Assembly: GCA_035540755.1 (NCBI GenBank) | Contig: DATLGD010000223.1 | Span: forward strand, 7,756-71,755 | DNA from: DATLGD01 sp035540755 | Lineage (GTDB): Bacteria; Actinomycetota; Actinomycetes; Mycobacteriales; SCTD01 | Length of the DNA stretch: 64,000 bases | Direction of reading: 5' to 3' | Shown: positions 1 through 9,886 of the stretch, in pieces | How positions within the stretch are numbered: position 1 is the stretch's first letter | Layout: every line of letters begins with the position of its first letter | The notes under the pieces: model-generated | Databases searched by the model: none | Told to the model about the DNA's origin: nothing | What the model saw: the letters and a program-made list of their open reading frames with translations, nothing else | Position numbers and translations under genes: made by a program

Positions 1-509
1 ACCGCGGCCGGCAGCACGACGGCTGCGGCGACGACGGGGCGCCAGCGCCGCGAGGGCGGCCGTCCGTCCGGGAACAGCAGCGGCAGGACGAGCACGAACG
101 GCAGGAAGCCCCAGACCCACGTCCACGCGCTCAGCCAGGCCGTGACGGCCCCGAGGGCACCGGGCTCTCCGTCCGCGGAGCTCCACACCGCCACGGCGCG
201 CGCTCCGGCGAAGGTGCAGGCCGCGGCGCCGACGCCGAGCAGCAGCCAGCCCATGCGCCGCGACGCGGCGCGCCGGCTGAGAAGGGCTCCGACCAGGCAG
301 AGGGCCGGTCCGACGACGGGCTCAGGGGTGTCGAACCAGGTCGTGCGCGCTCCGGCCGGGGTGTCGAGATGGGCAGCGAGGCCGGCCACGACGCAGGTGA
401 CGGCGAGCGCCGCGACGGCCGGGCCGAGCGCGCGGCCGAGCCGGCCCGTCGGGGCGACGGGCCGGCCGGGGTCCGCGACGCGGTCGGCCGCGTCCAGCAC
501 GGTGCTCAT
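1..509 (-). CDS. Membrane protein, partial; possibly the sensor region of a histidine kinase
   Basis: The reading frame opens with ATG at 507-509 on the minus strand and runs off the left edge, so the C-terminus is missing. The visible ~169 residues hold about four hydrophobic segments separated by Arg-rich turns, including a run with PLLFPDGRPPSRRW. That PDGR-P-SRRW signature between membrane helices is, from memory, common in actinobacterial LuxR-type sensor kinases and related membrane proteins. No kinase domain is visible here, so the function is inference; an unrelated multi-pass protein is possible. Confidence 0.55.
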   Translation of the reverse strand, partial: MSTVLDAADRVADPGRPVAPTGRLGRALGPAVAALAVTCVVAGLAAHLDTPAGARTTWFDTPEPVVGPALCLVGALLSRRAASRRMGWLLLGVGAAACTFAGARAVAVWSSADGEPGALGAVTAWLSAWTWVWGFLPFVLVLPLLFPDGRPPSRRWRPVVAAAVVLPAA

Positions 510-543
510 GGCGCCCTGACGCTACGAGGACGCGGGTCGCCGG

Positions 544-1242
544 TCAGCCGTTCGCCCACTCCCGGTCCGTGCGGCGCGCCACGACCGCGGCGGCGCCGAG
601 GCAGGCGGCCACCCACAGCGGGTGCGGGTCGATGCCGCCGGTGCGGCCGTCGGCGAGGAAGTCCAGGACCAGGAAGGCGACCAGGGCCACGGGAACCCAG
701 CGCGGCACGGCCCGCGAGCGCCACAGGCCGACGCTGAGGACGAGCACGCCGCCGAACAGCCCCAGCAGGAACGACAGGACCAGGCTCACCCCGATCGGGC
801 TGCTCTCGACCGTGGTGAGCACGGCGGCGACGGTCGTCGGGGCCTCGCCGGCCTTCACCGCCGCGAGCTCGATGACCGACGGCACGTGGATGGCGAGGAA
901 GCCGAAGCAGCCGACGAGGGTGAGCGCCGCCCCGGCCGCGGCCAGCCGCGGGCAGGCCGGTCGCACGAGGTGGGCGAGTGCCTGGAAGGCCAGCAGCATG
1001 AGCGGGATCGCGACGATGCCCGCGGCCAGGGCCAGCGTGAGCGGCAGCTCCGCGGCGGCGATGTCGGCGGCCCGTTCCTCGGGCGTCCCGTTCGGGTCGA
1101 GGTAGCGGCGAGCCACGATGGACTCGGCGGAGTTGAGCACCGGCCCGAGGACGAGCGCGGTGACGGCGAGCCGGCGGCCGAGCACGGGGCCGGTGGTCAC
1201 GGCGGCGGCAGGAGCGGCGGGGGGAGCGGTGAGCGCGGTCAT
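544..1242 (-). CDS. Hypothetical multi-pass membrane protein
   Basis: This 232-residue protein has an Ala/Pro-rich cytoplasmic N-terminus followed by about six hydrophobic segments (roughly residues 20-40, 65-90, 100-125, 145-175, 180-195 and 205-222). It has no obvious catalytic motif. The layout resembles DUF4386-like membrane proteins, but I cannot assign the family with certainty. It is transcribed leftward and is separated by ~115 bp from the ABC transporter permease upstream of it, so co-transcription is possible but not shown. Confidence 0.6.
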   Translation of the reverse strand: MTALTAPPAAPAAAVTTGPVLGRRLAVTALVLGPVLNSAESIVARRYLDPNGTPEERAADIAAAELPLTLALAAGIVAIPLMLLAFQALAHLVRPACPRLAAAGAALTLVGCFGFLAIHVPSVIELAAVKAGEAPTTVAAVLTTVESSPIGVSLVLSFLLGLFGGVLVLSVGLWRSRAVPRWVPVALVAFLVLDFLADGRTGGIDPHPLWVAACLGAAAVVARRTDREWANG

Positions 1243-1359
1243 CGGGTCCTCCGGGAGGTCGCGGGCCGGGCGCCCGCGGAACGCCCCGACCGTGCCGCGC
1301 CCGGTGTCCCGGAGGGCAGGGAGCGCGGTCCCGACCTGGCCGGGACCGGCTGTCGGGCG

Positions 1360-2148
1360 CTACTCCCAGCGGAAGCAGCGCGCCGCGAGGGTGAGGCCGC
1401 CGACCGCCCAGACGAGCAGCACGACCGTCTCGCGCACCGGCAGCAGCGCCCCGGCCTCGAGCACCTCGCGCAGACCGCCGGACAGCGCTGCGGTCGGCAG
1501 GAGCGACAGCACGCCTTCGGCCGGCCCGAACGCCGACACCGGGAACACCACCCCGCCGAGCACCAGCAGGACCAGCCAGACCAGGTTCGCGGCGGCGAGC
1601 GCGGTGAGGCCGCGAAGCGTGCCGCCGAGCAGCAGCCCGAGGCCGCTGAAGGCGGCGGTGCCGAGCGCCACCAGCACGAGGAACCCGAGCACCGAGCCGC
1701 GCGGCGTCCAGCCGAGGGCGAGTCCGACGCCGCCGATCAGCGTCAGCTGCAGCACCTCGACCACGAGCACGGCGAGCGTCTTGGCGCCCAGCAGCACCGA
1801 GCGGGGGAGCGGGGTGGCCCCGAGCCGCTTGAGCACGCCGTACTGACGCTCGAAGCCGACTGCGATCGCCTGCCCGGTGAACGCTGCCGACATCACGGCC
1901 AGCGCCATGAGGCCGGGCACGAAGAAGTCGGCCCGCTCGCCGCGCGTGGTGGCGTCGTCGACGGACACGAAGGGCACCAGCACGAGGACGGCGAGCAGTC
2001 CCAGCGGGATGACCAGGTTCAGCAGCACCTGCTCGCCGTTGCGCAGCAGCAGCGTCAGCTCGGCGCGGGCCTGCGCGACGAGCATCCGCGAGCGGGGAGC
2101 TGCCGCGGGATCGGGGGCCAGGGTTCCCGGCGTCCAGGCGGTGCTCAT
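1360..2148 (-). CDS. ABC-2 type transporter permease
   Basis: A 262-residue membrane subunit of an ABC exporter. The N-terminal ~45 residues are soluble and end in an amphipathic helix leading to TM1, followed by about five more hydrophobic segments, typical of the ABC-2 membrane family. The start chosen is ATG 2146-2148, which overlaps the stop of the ATPase gene as ATGA and so implies translational coupling. Longer in-frame extensions upstream lie inside the ATPase gene. The pair corresponds in position to the ABC genes beside suf in mycobacteria (Rv1457c/Rv1458c), from memory. The substrate is unknown; drugs or lipids are typical. Confidence 0.85.
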   Translation of the reverse strand: MSTAWTPGTLAPDPAAAPRSRMLVAQARAELTLLLRNGEQVLLNLVIPLGLLAVLVLVPFVSVDDATTRGERADFFVPGLMALAVMSAAFTGQAIAVGFERQYGVLKRLGATPLPRSVLLGAKTLAVLVVEVLQLTLIGGVGLALGWTPRGSVLGFLVLVALGTAAFSGLGLLLGGTLRGLTALAAANLVWLVLLVLGGVVFPVSAFGPAEGVLSLLPTAALSGGLREVLEAGALLPVRETVVLLVWAVGGLTLAARCFRWE

Positions 2149-3074
2149 GCCCGCAGCGCCTTGCCGGTGAGGTCGAGGAAGACGTCCTCGAGCGTGCGCG
2201 TCTCGACCCGCAGGTCGTCGGCGTAGACGCCGTTGGTGGCGCACCAGGCCGTGACCGCGGCGAGCAGCTGCGGGTCGACCGGCCCCTCGACCAGGTACTG
2301 CCCGGCCGGGGACTCCTTGGCCAGGCACCCCTCGGGCAGCGCCGACAGGAGCTGCTCGAGGTCGAGCCCCGGCTTCGCCCGGAAGCGCAGCTGTCCGGCG
2401 GCGCCGTGCCGGGTCAGCTCGGCGACGGTGCCCTGCGCCACGAGGCGCCCCGCGTCGAGGACGACGACGTCGTCGGCGAGGCGCTCGGCCTCGTCCATGA
2501 GGTGCGTGGTGAGCACGACCGTGACGCCGTCGGCGCGCAGCGCCTCGACGAGCTCCCAGGTGGCGCGCCGCGCCTGCGGGTCGAGCCCGGCGGTCGGCTC
2601 GTCGAGGAAGACCAGCTCGGGCCGCCCGACCACGGCCATCGCGAGGGAGAGCCGCTGCTGCTGGCCGCCGGACAGCCGCCGGCAGGCGGTGCGCTCGACC
2701 TCGAGCAGCCCGAGCCGCTCGAGCAGCATCCCGGGCTCGAGCGGGCGGGCCGAGAAGGAGGCCACCAGGCGCAGCGCCTCGCCGCAGCGCAGCCCTGGGT
2801 AGGTGCCGCCGGCCTGCGGCATCACCCCGACCCGGGCGCGCAGCGACTGCGTGCGCGGCGGCAGGCCGAGCACCCGCACGGTGCCGGCGTCGGGCTCGCG
2901 GAAGCCCTCGCAGATCTCGACAGTGGTCGTCTTGCCGGCGCCGTTCGGACCGAGCACGGCGAGCACGCGACCGCGGCGGGCGGCCAGCGAGAGCCCGTCG
3001 ACAGCGGTGCGGGCGCCGCCGGGCGTCCGGTAGCGCTTGACCAGGCCGTCGACCTCCAGGGCGAGGTCGGTCAC
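2145..3074 (-). CDS. ABC transporter ATP-binding protein (drug/multidrug exporter type)
   Basis: A 309-residue ATPase with Walker A GPNGAGKTT (about residue 42), signature LSGGQQQRL, Walker B LVFLDEPTAGLDP and a switch His in TTHLMDEAE. The C-terminal ~90 residues form the extension usual in DrrA/CcmA-like exporters. The start is GTG 3072-3074; an ATG further upstream (3182) would run into the suf promoter and adds a Pro/Arg-rich tail unlike the family. It is divergent from sufR and coupled to the permease gene downstream. Confidence 0.9.
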   Translation of the reverse strand: MTDLALEVDGLVKRYRTPGGARTAVDGLSLAARRGRVLAVLGPNGAGKTTTVEICEGFREPDAGTVRVLGLPPRTQSLRARVGVMPQAGGTYPGLRCGEALRLVASFSARPLEPGMLLERLGLLEVERTACRRLSGGQQQRLSLAMAVVGRPELVFLDEPTAGLDPQARRATWELVEALRADGVTVVLTTHLMDEAERLADDVVVLDAGRLVAQGTVAELTRHGAAGQLRFRAKPGLDLEQLLSALPEGCLAKESPAGQYLVEGPVDPQLLAAVTAWCATNGVYADDLRVETRTLEDVFLDLTGKALRA

Positions 3075-3187
3075 GGCCCCCAGCCTACGGGCGCGCGCGA
3101 CGGGACGCCGCCGGGTGAGGGTGCCCTGCGTGCGGCAGGTCACGCCCTGGCCCCCCGGGCCCGGTTCGACCTCCGGATGCATTTACG

Positions 3188-3201
3188 CAACACTGGTGTT
3201 G
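3188..3201 (+). promoter_or_regulatory. SufR operator overlapping the suf promoter
   Basis: A perfect inverted repeat CAACACTGGTGTTG, which fits the CAAC-N6-GTTG operator described for SufR in cyanobacteria and Streptomyces. The hexamer AACACT (3189-3194) lies exactly 6 nt before GTG 3201, the spacing expected of a leaderless -10 element. If so, the operator covers both the -10 box and the transcription start. This is direct autorepression geometry; the binding itself is inferred. Confidence 0.75.
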
Positions 3202-3923
3202 TGGATTACGTGGATGCGACGACGACGAAGGCGCCCAGCGCCGACGCGCGCACCCGTGACCGCGTCCGTGACCTGCTCCTCGAGCTCGGCCCCTCCACCG
3301 CCGCGGTCCTGGGCGAGCGGCTGGGCTTGTCGGTGCCCGGCGTCCGGCGCCACCTCGACGCCCTCGTGGCCGCCGGCACGGTCACGGCGACCGAGCCGCG
3401 CCGGCACGCCGTCCGCGGCCGGGGGCGACCCGCCCGCCGGTTCGCCCTGACCGACGCCGGTCACGCCGCCGGGCCCTCGGCCTACGACGACCTCGCCGCC
3501 AGCGCCCTGCGCTTCCTCGCCGAGGCGGCGGGGGAGGGCTCCGTGGAGCAGTTCGCCGCCGCCCGGGCGGGCGAGATCGAGCGCCGCTACCGCGACCGGG
3601 TCGGCACCGTCGCCACCGCCGACCGGCCGGCCGCCCTGGCGGAGGCGCTGACCGACGACGGGTACGCCGCGACCGTCGAGGCCTCGTCCGGACCCGGCCC
3701 CGCCGGCGTGCAGCTGTGCCAGCACCACTGCCCGGTGCAGCACGTGGCCGAGCAGTTCCCGCAGCTGTGCGAGGCCGAGACCGCCGCGCTCGGCAGGCTG
3801 CTCGGCACCCACGTCCAGCGGCTCGCCACGATCGCTCACGGCGACGGCGTCTGCACCCTGCACGTGCCGCCCGCCGCCTCCAGCACAGCCTCCAGCACCG
3901 ACGACGTGAGGACCTCCCCATGA
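3201..3923 (+). CDS. sufR: Fe-S cluster-sensing repressor SufR
   Basis: A 240-residue ArsR/DeoR-like winged-helix regulator at the head of the suf operon. The N-terminal HTH (about residues 15-75) contains [19 protein letters not shown], and the C-terminal part carries CQHHC followed 12-13 residues later by another Cys (QLCEAE), matching the cluster ligands of SufR proteins. With the cluster bound, SufR represses suf; loss of the cluster derepresses it. GTG 3201 is chosen because it fits a leaderless promoter. An ATG at 3177 would place the operator inside the coding region. The stop overlaps sufB as ATGA. Confidence 0.9.
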   Translation: MDYVDATTTKAPSADARTRDRVRDLLLELGPSTAAVLGERLGLSVPGVRRHLDALVAAGTVTATEPRRHAVRGRGRPARRFALTDAGHAAGPSAYDDLAASALRFLAEAAGEGSVEQFAAARAGEIERRYRDRVGTVATADRPAALAEALTDDGYAATVEASSGPGPAGVQLCQHHCPVQHVAEQFPQLCEAETAALGRLLGTHVQRLATIAHGDGVCTLHVPPAASSTASSTDDVRTSP

Positions 3924-5335
3924 CCACCGCTCAGACCGCAGTCGACGCGATCGGCATCGGCGGCTACGAGTTCGGCTGGGCCGACTCCGACGTCGCGGGC
4001 GCCGCTGCCAAGCGAGGCCTGAACGAGGACGTCGTCCGCGACATCTCGGCCAAGAAGAGCGAGCCCGAGTGGATGCTCGCGATGCGCCTCAAGGGCCTGA
4101 AGCTGTTCGAGAAGAAGCCCATGCCGACCTGGGGGTCGGACCTGTCGGGCATCGACTTCGACAACATCAAGTACTTCGTGCGCACCTCGGAGAAGCAGGC
4201 GACCTCCTGGGAGGAGCTGCCCGAGGACATCAAGAACACCTACGACAAGCTCGGCATCCCGGAGGCCGAGAAGCAGCGCCTGGTCGCCGGCGTCGCGGCG
4301 CAGTACGAGTCCGAGGTCGTCTACCACTCGATCCGGCAGGACCTCGAGGAGAAGGGCGTCCTGTTCCTCGACACCGACACCGCGCTGAAGGAGCACCCGG
4401 ACCTGTTCCGCGAGTACTTCGGCTCGGTCATCCCGGTGGGCGACAACAAGTTCGCCGCGCTGAACACCGCGGTGTGGTCCGGCGGGTCGTTCATCTACGT
4501 GCCGCCGGGAGTGAAGGTCGACATCCCGCTGCAGGCCTACTTCCGCATCAACACCGAGAACATGGGTCAGTTCGAGCGGACGCTGATCATCGCCGACGAG
4601 GGCTCCTCGGTGCACTACGTCGAGGGCTGCACCGCGCCGATCTACAGCTCGGACAGCCTGCACTCGGCGGTCGTCGAGATCATCGTCAAGAAGGACGCGC
4701 ACGTCCGGTACACGACCATCCAGAACTGGTCGAACAACGTCTACAACCTGGTCACCAAGCGCACCGCCGTGCACGAGGGCGGCCGGATGGAGTGGGTCGA
4801 CGGCAACATCGGCTCCAAGGTCACCATGAAGTACCCGGCCTGCTACCTGCTCGGCGAGCGGGCCGTCGGCGAGACGCTGTCGATCGCCTTCGCCGGCGAG
4901 GGCCAGCACCAGGACGCCGGCGCGAAGATGGTGCACGCCGCGCCGAACACGACGAGCAACATCGTCAGCAAGTCCGTCGCCCGTGGTGGCGGCCGCACCT
5001 CCTATCGCGGCCTGGTGCAGGTGCAGGAGGGAGCCACCGGCTCGAGGAGCAGCGTCGTCTGCGACGCGCTGCTGGTCGACACCATCAGCCGGTCCGACAC
5101 CTACCCCTACGTCGACGTCCGCGAGGACGACGTGTCCCTGGGCCACGAGGCCACGGTGAGCAAGGTCGGGGAGGATCAGCTCTTCTACCTCATGAGCCGC
5201 GGCCTGTCCGAGGAGGAGGCCATGGCGATGGTCGTGCGCGGCTTCGTCGAGCCGATCGCCAAGGAGCTCCCGATGGAGTACGCGCTCGAGCTCAACCGCC
5301 TCATCGAGCTGCAGATGGAGGGTTCCGTTGGCTAG
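3920..5335 (+). CDS. sufB: Fe-S cluster assembly scaffold protein SufB
   Basis: A 471-residue subunit of the SufBC2D scaffold on which Fe-S clusters are built in the cytosol. It contains the SufB beta-helix core with conserved stretches such as [31 protein letters not shown] and [11 protein letters not shown]. The length is normal for the family and no intein is inserted, unlike in M. tuberculosis. The start ATG 3920 overlaps the sufR stop. The end overlaps sufD by 8 bp. Confidence 0.97.
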   Translation: MTTAQTAVDAIGIGGYEFGWADSDVAGAAAKRGLNEDVVRDISAKKSEPEWMLAMRLKGLKLFEKKPMPTWGSDLSGIDFDNIKYFVRTSEKQATSWEELPEDIKNTYDKLGIPEAEKQRLVAGVAAQYESEVVYHSIRQDLEEKGVLFLDTDTALKEHPDLFREYFGSVIPVGDNKFAALNTAVWSGGSFIYVPPGVKVDIPLQAYFRINTENMGQFERTLIIADEGSSVHYVEGCTAPIYSSDSLHSAVVEIIVKKDAHVRYTTIQNWSNNVYNLVTKRTAVHEGGRMEWVDGNIGSKVTMKYPACYLLGERAVGETLSIAFAGEGQHQDAGAKMVHAAPNTTSNIVSKSVARGGGRTSYRGLVQVQEGATGSRSSVVCDALLVDTISRSDTYPYVDVREDDVSLGHEATVSKVGEDQLFYLMSRGLSEEEAMAMVVRGFVEPIAKELPMEYALELNRLIELQMEGSVG

Positions 5336-6584
5336 CTCGTCGTCGATGGCCGACGCGCTCTCGACCGAGCGCGCGGCCCTGAAGGAGACCGGCGGCATCA
5401 CCGACGGCTCCGTGGCCGTCGGCGTGAAGCCCTCGACGCCGCGCCAGCCGGCGGACGTCCGCCCGGAGCGCACCCGCTCCTTCGACGTCGAGGCGTTCCC
5501 GGTGCCCACCGGCCGCGAGGAGGAGTGGCGCTTCACGCCGCTCGACCGCTTCCGCGTGCTGCTCGACGGCGCGCCGTCGGACGCCCACCTCGACGTCGTC
5601 GCCGACCTGCCGGCCGGTGTCGAGCTCGTCACCGTCGACGCCGACGACCCGCTGCGCGGCGAGCTGCCGCTGCCGATCGACCGGCTCGCCGCGCTCGCCC
5701 TGGCCCGCTCGAGCGGCTCGCTGGTCCTGCGGGTGCCGAAGGGCGCCGAGGTCGACACGCCCGTCGTGCTCACGCTGAACGGCACCCGCGGCGACGACGT
5801 CGTCTGGGCCTCGATCGTGCTCGACGTCGCCGAGCAGGCCCGCGTCACGGTCGTGCTCGAGCACACTGGCAGCGCGCGGTACGCCGCCGCCGTCAGCGTG
5901 CTCGTCGGCGACGGCGCCGCCCTCGACCTCGTGCAGGTCAACGGCTGGGACGACGACGCCGTGCACGGTACGCACGTCGCGACCCGGCTCGGCCGCGACG
6001 CCCGCCTGCGCTCGACGTCGGTCACCTACGGCGGCTCGCTCGTGCGCGTGCACGAGACGGTCGACTACGCCGCGCCCGGCGGCGACGCCGAGCTGCGCGG
6101 CGTCGCGCTCGCCACCGACGGCCAGCACCTCGAGCACCGCCTGCTCGTCGACCACAGCGCTCCGCACTGCCGCAGCCGCGTCACCTACAAGAACGCCCTG
6201 CAGGGCGACGCCGCGCACACCGTCTGGGTCGGCGACGTCCTCATCCGGGCCGGCGCCAACGGCACCGACACCTACGAGCTCAACCGCAACCTGCTGCTCA
6301 CGCCCGAGGCGCGGGCCGACTCGGTGCCGAACCTCGAGATCGAGACCGGTGAGATCGCCGGCGCCGGCCATGCCAGCGCCACCGGCCGGTTCGACGACGA
6401 GCAGCTGTTCTACCTGCAGTCGCGCGGCATCCCGGCCGCGGTCGCGCGCCGCATGGTCGTGCGCGGCTTCTTCGCCGAGGTCGTCGAGCAGATCGGTGTC
6501 CCGGAGCTCGAGGAGCGCCTCATGGCGGAGGTCGAGCGCGAGCTCGCCCGGACCCTGTCGGCCGGGGCGGAGGCGCAGCAGTGA
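5328..6584 (+). CDS. sufD: Fe-S cluster assembly protein SufD
   Basis: A 418-residue SufD, the partner of SufB in the SufBC2D complex. The C-terminal half carries the family hallmark ending [13 protein letters not shown] followed by RRMVVRGFF, mirrored in SufB. The start is TTG 5328, because a strong Shine-Dalgarno (GGAGGG, 5317-5322) sits 5 nt before it within the end of sufB; the alternative ATG 5346 has no such signal. The stop overlaps the next gene as GTGA. Confidence 0.95.
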   Translation: MASSSSMADALSTERAALKETGGITDGSVAVGVKPSTPRQPADVRPERTRSFDVEAFPVPTGREEEWRFTPLDRFRVLLDGAPSDAHLDVVADLPAGVELVTVDADDPLRGELPLPIDRLAALALARSSGSLVLRVPKGAEVDTPVVLTLNGTRGDDVVWASIVLDVAEQARVTVVLEHTGSARYAAAVSVLVGDGAALDLVQVNGWDDDAVHGTHVATRLGRDARLRSTSVTYGGSLVRVHETVDYAAPGGDAELRGVALATDGQHLEHRLLVDHSAPHCRSRVTYKNALQGDAAHTVWVGDVLIRAGANGTDTYELNRNLLLTPEARADSVPNLEIETGEIAGAGHASATGRFDDEQLFYLQSRGIPAAVARRMVVRGFFAEVVEQIGVPELEERLMAEVERELARTLSAGAEAQQ

Positions 6585-6895
6585 GCGAGCGCGTCGCGTC
6601 CCTGTCCGACCTCGCCGACGACACCGCCGTCCGCGTCAAGGTCGGCGGCACCCCGGTGTGCCTGGCCAGGAGCGGCGGCGAGGTGTTCGCCGTCCACGAC
6701 GTGTGCTCGCACGCCGATGTCGCGCTGTCCGAGGGCGACGTCGAGGACGGCACCGTCGAGTGCTGGCTGCACGGCTCGCGCTTCGACCTGCGTACCGGCG
6801 CACCCACCGGACTGCCGGCCACCAAGCCCGTGGCCACCTACCCCGTGACGATCGAGGGCGACGACGTCCTCGTAGATGTGGAGAGCCCTTCATGA
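6581..6895 (+). CDS. Rieske-type [2Fe-2S] ferredoxin in the suf operon
   Basis: A 104-residue non-haem-iron ferredoxin with both Rieske ligand pairs visible: C-S-H ([10 protein letters not shown], around residue 47) and C-W-L-H-G (around residue 65). The C-terminus is short and lacks a catalytic domain, as in dioxygenase/NirD-type ferredoxins. Its position between sufD and sufC is usual in actinobacteria. It may supply electrons for cluster assembly or be an early client; that role is inference. The GTG start overlaps the sufD stop. Confidence 0.9.
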   Translation: MSERVASLSDLADDTAVRVKVGGTPVCLARSGGEVFAVHDVCSHADVALSEGDVEDGTVECWLHGSRFDLRTGAPTGLPATKPVATYPVTIEGDDVLVDVESPS

Positions 6896-7725
6896 CCACG
6901 CCCACGAATCGCGCCGGCGGCGCTGAGCTCAGCATCCGCGGCCTCGAGGTCAGCGTCGAGGACAAGCAGATCCTGACCGGCGTCGACCTCACCGTCCGCT
7001 CCGGCGAGACGCACGCGATCATGGGTCCGAACGGCTCCGGCAAGTCGACGCTGGCGTACGCCGTCGCGGGGCACCCCAAGTACGAGGTCACCGGCGGCAG
7101 CATCACTCTCGACGGCGAGGACGTCCTCGAGATGAGCGTCGACGAGCGCGCCCGCGCCGGCCTGTTCCTCGCCATGCAGTACCCGGTCGAGGTGCCCGGC
7201 GTGAGCGTCTCCAACTTCCTGCGCAGTGCCGCCACCGCCGTCCGCGGCGAGGCGCCCAAGCTGCGGCTGTGGGTCAAGGAGCAGAAGGAGGCCATGGCCC
7301 GCCTCGAGATGGACCCCGCCTTCGCCGAGCGCAACGTCAACGAGGGCTTCTCCGGCGGTGAGAAGAAGCGGCACGAGATCCTCCAGCTCGAGCTGCTCCA
7401 GCCGAAGATCGCCGTCCTCGACGAGACCGACTCCGGCCTCGACGTCGACGCGCTGCGCGTCGTGTCCGAAGGCGTGAACCGGGTTCGCGCGACCGGCGAC
7501 ACCGGTGTCCTGCTCATCACCCACTACACCCGGATCCTGCGCTACATCGAGCCCGACTTCGTGCACGTCTTCGTCAAGGGACGGATCGCCGAGCAGGGCG
7601 GCAAGGAGCTCGCCGACGAGCTCGAGGCCCACGGTTACGCCAAGTACGGCGCCGACGCCGCGGCCCCCGCCGGCCGCCAGCTGCCCACCGGCCCCGTCCT
7701 CCCCGGAGCCGTGACCCCCGCATGA
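6892..7725 (+). CDS. sufC: Fe-S cluster assembly ATPase SufC
   Basis: A 277-residue ABC-type ATPase that drives the SufBC2D scaffold; it has no membrane partner. It shows Walker [10 protein letters not shown], the SufC-typical [13 protein letters not shown] segment, the signature FSGGEKKR, Walker [13 protein letters not shown] and the switch HYTRIL. The sequence through ~residue 245 matches canonical SufC and is followed by a ~30-residue Ala/Pro-rich tail. It is coupled to the ferredoxin gene upstream and to sufS downstream. Confidence 0.97.
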   Translation: MTTPTNRAGGAELSIRGLEVSVEDKQILTGVDLTVRSGETHAIMGPNGSGKSTLAYAVAGHPKYEVTGGSITLDGEDVLEMSVDERARAGLFLAMQYPVEVPGVSVSNFLRSAATAVRGEAPKLRLWVKEQKEAMARLEMDPAFAERNVNEGFSGGEKKRHEILQLELLQPKIAVLDETDSGLDVDALRVVSEGVNRVRATGDTGVLLITHYTRILRYIEPDFVHVFVKGRIAEQGGKELADELEAHGYAKYGADAAAPAGRQLPTGPVLPGAVTPA

Positions 7726-9005
7726 CGACTGTGGCCCCCGGAGCCCTCGCGGTCGAGCCCTTCGACGTCGAGGCGGTCCGCCGCGACTTCCCGGTGCTCG
7801 CGCGCGAGGTCAACGGGCGGCCGCTGGTCTACCTCGACAACGCCTCCAGCTCGCACAAGCCGGTGCAGGTGCTCGACGCCGAGCGCGCCTTCGTCGAGCA
7901 GCACTACAGCAACGTGCACCGTGGCGTGCACACGCTGTCGCAGGAGGCCACCGACGCCTACGAGGCGGCCCGCGCCACCCTCGCGCGCTTCATCGGCGCA
8001 CCGGACCCGCGCGGCGTCGTGTTCACCAAGAACGTCACCGAGGCCGTGAACCTGGTCGCCTACTCGATGGGCAACGCCGCGGCCGGGTCGCGCTTCGCCC
8101 TCGGCCCCGGCGACGAGATCTGCGTCACCGAGATGGAGCACCACTCCAACCTCGTGCCGTGGCAGATGCTCTGCGAGCGCACCGGCGCCACCCTGCGCTG
8201 GCTCCCGCTCACCGACGACGGCCGGCTCGACCTCACCGAGCTCGACTCGCTGGTGAACGAGCGGACCAGGGTGCTGGCGTTCGTGCACCAGAGCAACATC
8301 CTCGGCACGGTCAACCCCGTCGACGTGCTGGTGGCCCGGGCGCGAGAGGTCGGTGCGCTGGTCTTCCTCGACGCCGCGCAGTCGGTGCCCAACCTGCCGT
8401 TCGACGTCACGCAGATCGGCGCAGACTTCGTCGGCTTCACCGGGCACAAGCTGCTCGGGCCCTCCGGCGTCGGCGTGCTCTGGGCCCGGCCCGAGCTGCT
8501 CGACCAGATGCCGCCGTTCCTCGGCGGCGGCTCGATGATCGAGGTGGTCTCGATGGGCGGCTCCACCTACGCCCCGGCCCCCGAGCGGTTCGAGGCGGGC
8601 ACCCCGGTCATCAGCCAGGCCGTCGCGCTGGCCGCGGCGTGCGACTACCTCACCACCGTGGGCCTGGACCGGATCGCACTGCACGAGGCCTCCCTGACGC
8701 ACCGCCTGCTCGAGGGGCTGCGCGGCGTGCGCGGCGTGCGCGTCGTCGGGCCGGACTCGCTCGAGTCCCGCGGCTCGGCGGTCAGCTTCGTCGTCGACGG
8801 CGTGCACCCGCACGACGTCGGCCAGTCGCTCGACGACCTCGGCATCGCCGTCCGGGTCGGCCACCACTGCGCCGCGCCGGTCTGCAAGCGCTACGGCGTG
8901 CCGGCGACGGCCCGCGCGTCGAGCTACCTCTACAACACGCACGCCGAGATCGACGCGCTCGTCGAGGGCCTCGAGCAGGTCAAGAGCTTCTGGGGCGCTG
9001 GATGA
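7722..9005 (+). CDS. sufS: Cysteine desulfurase SufS
   Basis: A 427-residue PLP-dependent group II cysteine desulfurase that mobilises sulfur from L-cysteine. It carries the PLP-binding Lys in [12 protein letters not shown] (about residue 240) and the catalytic Cys in [11 protein letters not shown] near residue 385. ATG 7722 overlaps the sufC stop. It hands persulfide sulfur to SufU, encoded next. Confidence 0.97.
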   Translation: MTTVAPGALAVEPFDVEAVRRDFPVLAREVNGRPLVYLDNASSSHKPVQVLDAERAFVEQHYSNVHRGVHTLSQEATDAYEAARATLARFIGAPDPRGVVFTKNVTEAVNLVAYSMGNAAAGSRFALGPGDEICVTEMEHHSNLVPWQMLCERTGATLRWLPLTDDGRLDLTELDSLVNERTRVLAFVHQSNILGTVNPVDVLVARAREVGALVFLDAAQSVPNLPFDVTQIGADFVGFTGHKLLGPSGVGVLWARPELLDQMPPFLGGGSMIEVVSMGGSTYAPAPERFEAGTPVISQAVALAAACDYLTTVGLDRIALHEASLTHRLLEGLRGVRGVRVVGPDSLESRGSAVSFVVDGVHPHDVGQSLDDLGIAVRVGHHCAAPVCKRYGVPATARASSYLYNTHAEIDALVEGLEQVKSFWGAG

Positions 9006-9472
9006 GCGAGTCCATGTACCAGGAGATCATCCTCGACCACTACCGCAACCCGCACCACAGGGGCCTGCGGGGCGACCTCGGCGACCCCGGCGTCGTCGAG
9101 GTGCACCACGTCAACCCGACCTGCGGCGACGAGGTGACGCTGCGGGTGAAGCTGGCCGACGGAACGGTGGAGGACGTCTCCTACGACGGCGCCGGGTGCT
9201 CGATCAGCCAGGCGTCGACGTCGGTCATGACCGATCTCGTCATCGGACAGCCGGTCGACGTGGGCCTGGCGAAGTCCGAGGCGTTCCTCGCGCTCATGCA
9301 GAGCCGCGGGACGGTCGAGCCGGACGAGGACGTGCTCGAGGACGGCATCGCCTTCGCGGGGGTATCGCGGTACCCGGCGCGCGTCAAGTGCGCGCTGCTC
9401 GGGTGGATGGCGTGGAAAGACGCCGTCGCGCAGGCGACGGCGCAGGCAGCACAGCCGGAGGAGACCCGATGA
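9002..9472 (+). CDS. sufU: Zinc-dependent sulfurtransferase SufU
   Basis: A 156-residue IscU-like protein that in Gram-positive bacteria accepts sulfur from SufS. The zinc-ligand set Cys41-Gly-Asp43, GAGCS and a third Cys in RVKCALLGW is present. The ~20-residue insertion before the last Cys that distinguishes SufU from IscU is visible as a Glu/Asp-rich stretch. It overlaps sufS (ATGA) and sufT. Confidence 0.95.
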   Translation: MSESMYQEIILDHYRNPHHRGLRGDLGDPGVVEVHHVNPTCGDEVTLRVKLADGTVEDVSYDGAGCSISQASTSVMTDLVIGQPVDVGLAKSEAFLALMQSRGTVEPDEDVLEDGIAFAGVSRYPARVKCALLGWMAWKDAVAQATAQAAQPEETR

Positions 9473-9840
9473 CCGACAGCACCGAGCCCCCCGCGCCCAA
9501 GGTGCTCGACACGCCCACCGCCGGCAGCACGCTGCCGAGCGAGGACGACGTCGTCGAGGCGATGAAGGACGTCGTCGACCCCGAGCTCGGCATCAACGTC
9601 GTCGACCTCGGCCTGGTGTACGGCGCGCACGTGAATGCCGACCGCACCGTGACGCTGGACATGACGCTGACCTCGGCGGCGTGCCCGCTCACCGACGTCA
9701 TCGAGGACCAGACCCGGACAGCGCTCGGCCCCTGGGTCGACGACGTGCACATCAACTGGGTGTGGATGCCGCCATGGGGCCCGGACAAGATCACCGATGA
9801 CGGCCGCGACCAGCTGAGGGCGCTCGGCTTCAACGTCTGA
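9469..9840 (+). CDS. sufT: SufT / MIP18-family (DUF59) Fe-S maturation protein
   Basis: A 123-residue DUF59 protein. The MIP18 core starts at about residue 25 with KDVVDPELGINVVDLGLVY and contains the conserved Cys in TSAACPLTD. These proteins help deliver clusters to targets. It is the last gene of the suf operon, coupled to sufU by ATGA overlap and followed by a hairpin. Confidence 0.93.
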   Translation: MTDSTEPPAPKVLDTPTAGSTLPSEDDVVEAMKDVVDPELGINVVDLGLVYGAHVNADRTVTLDMTLTSAACPLTDVIEDQTRTALGPWVDDVHINWVWMPPWGPDKITDDGRDQLRALGFNV

Positions 9841-9860
9841 CGGAGACGACCGGTCGGTCA

Positions 9861-9886
9861 GGGGGCACCATCTGACGGTGGCCCCC
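9861..9886 (+). terminator. Hairpin after suf operon, overlapping the next start codon
   Basis: GGGGGCACC (9861-9869) pairs with GGTGGCCCCC (9877-9886) with a single bulged base and a 7-nt loop, 20 bp after the sufT stop. There is no U-tract. It could end suf transcription. The 3' arm contains the GTG start of the next gene. Confidence 0.5.

Noticed and set aside
2406..3200. A longer SufR starting within the ABC genes
   Set aside because: It would cross the divergent ABC gene and the operator; the HTH domain starts at about 3240.
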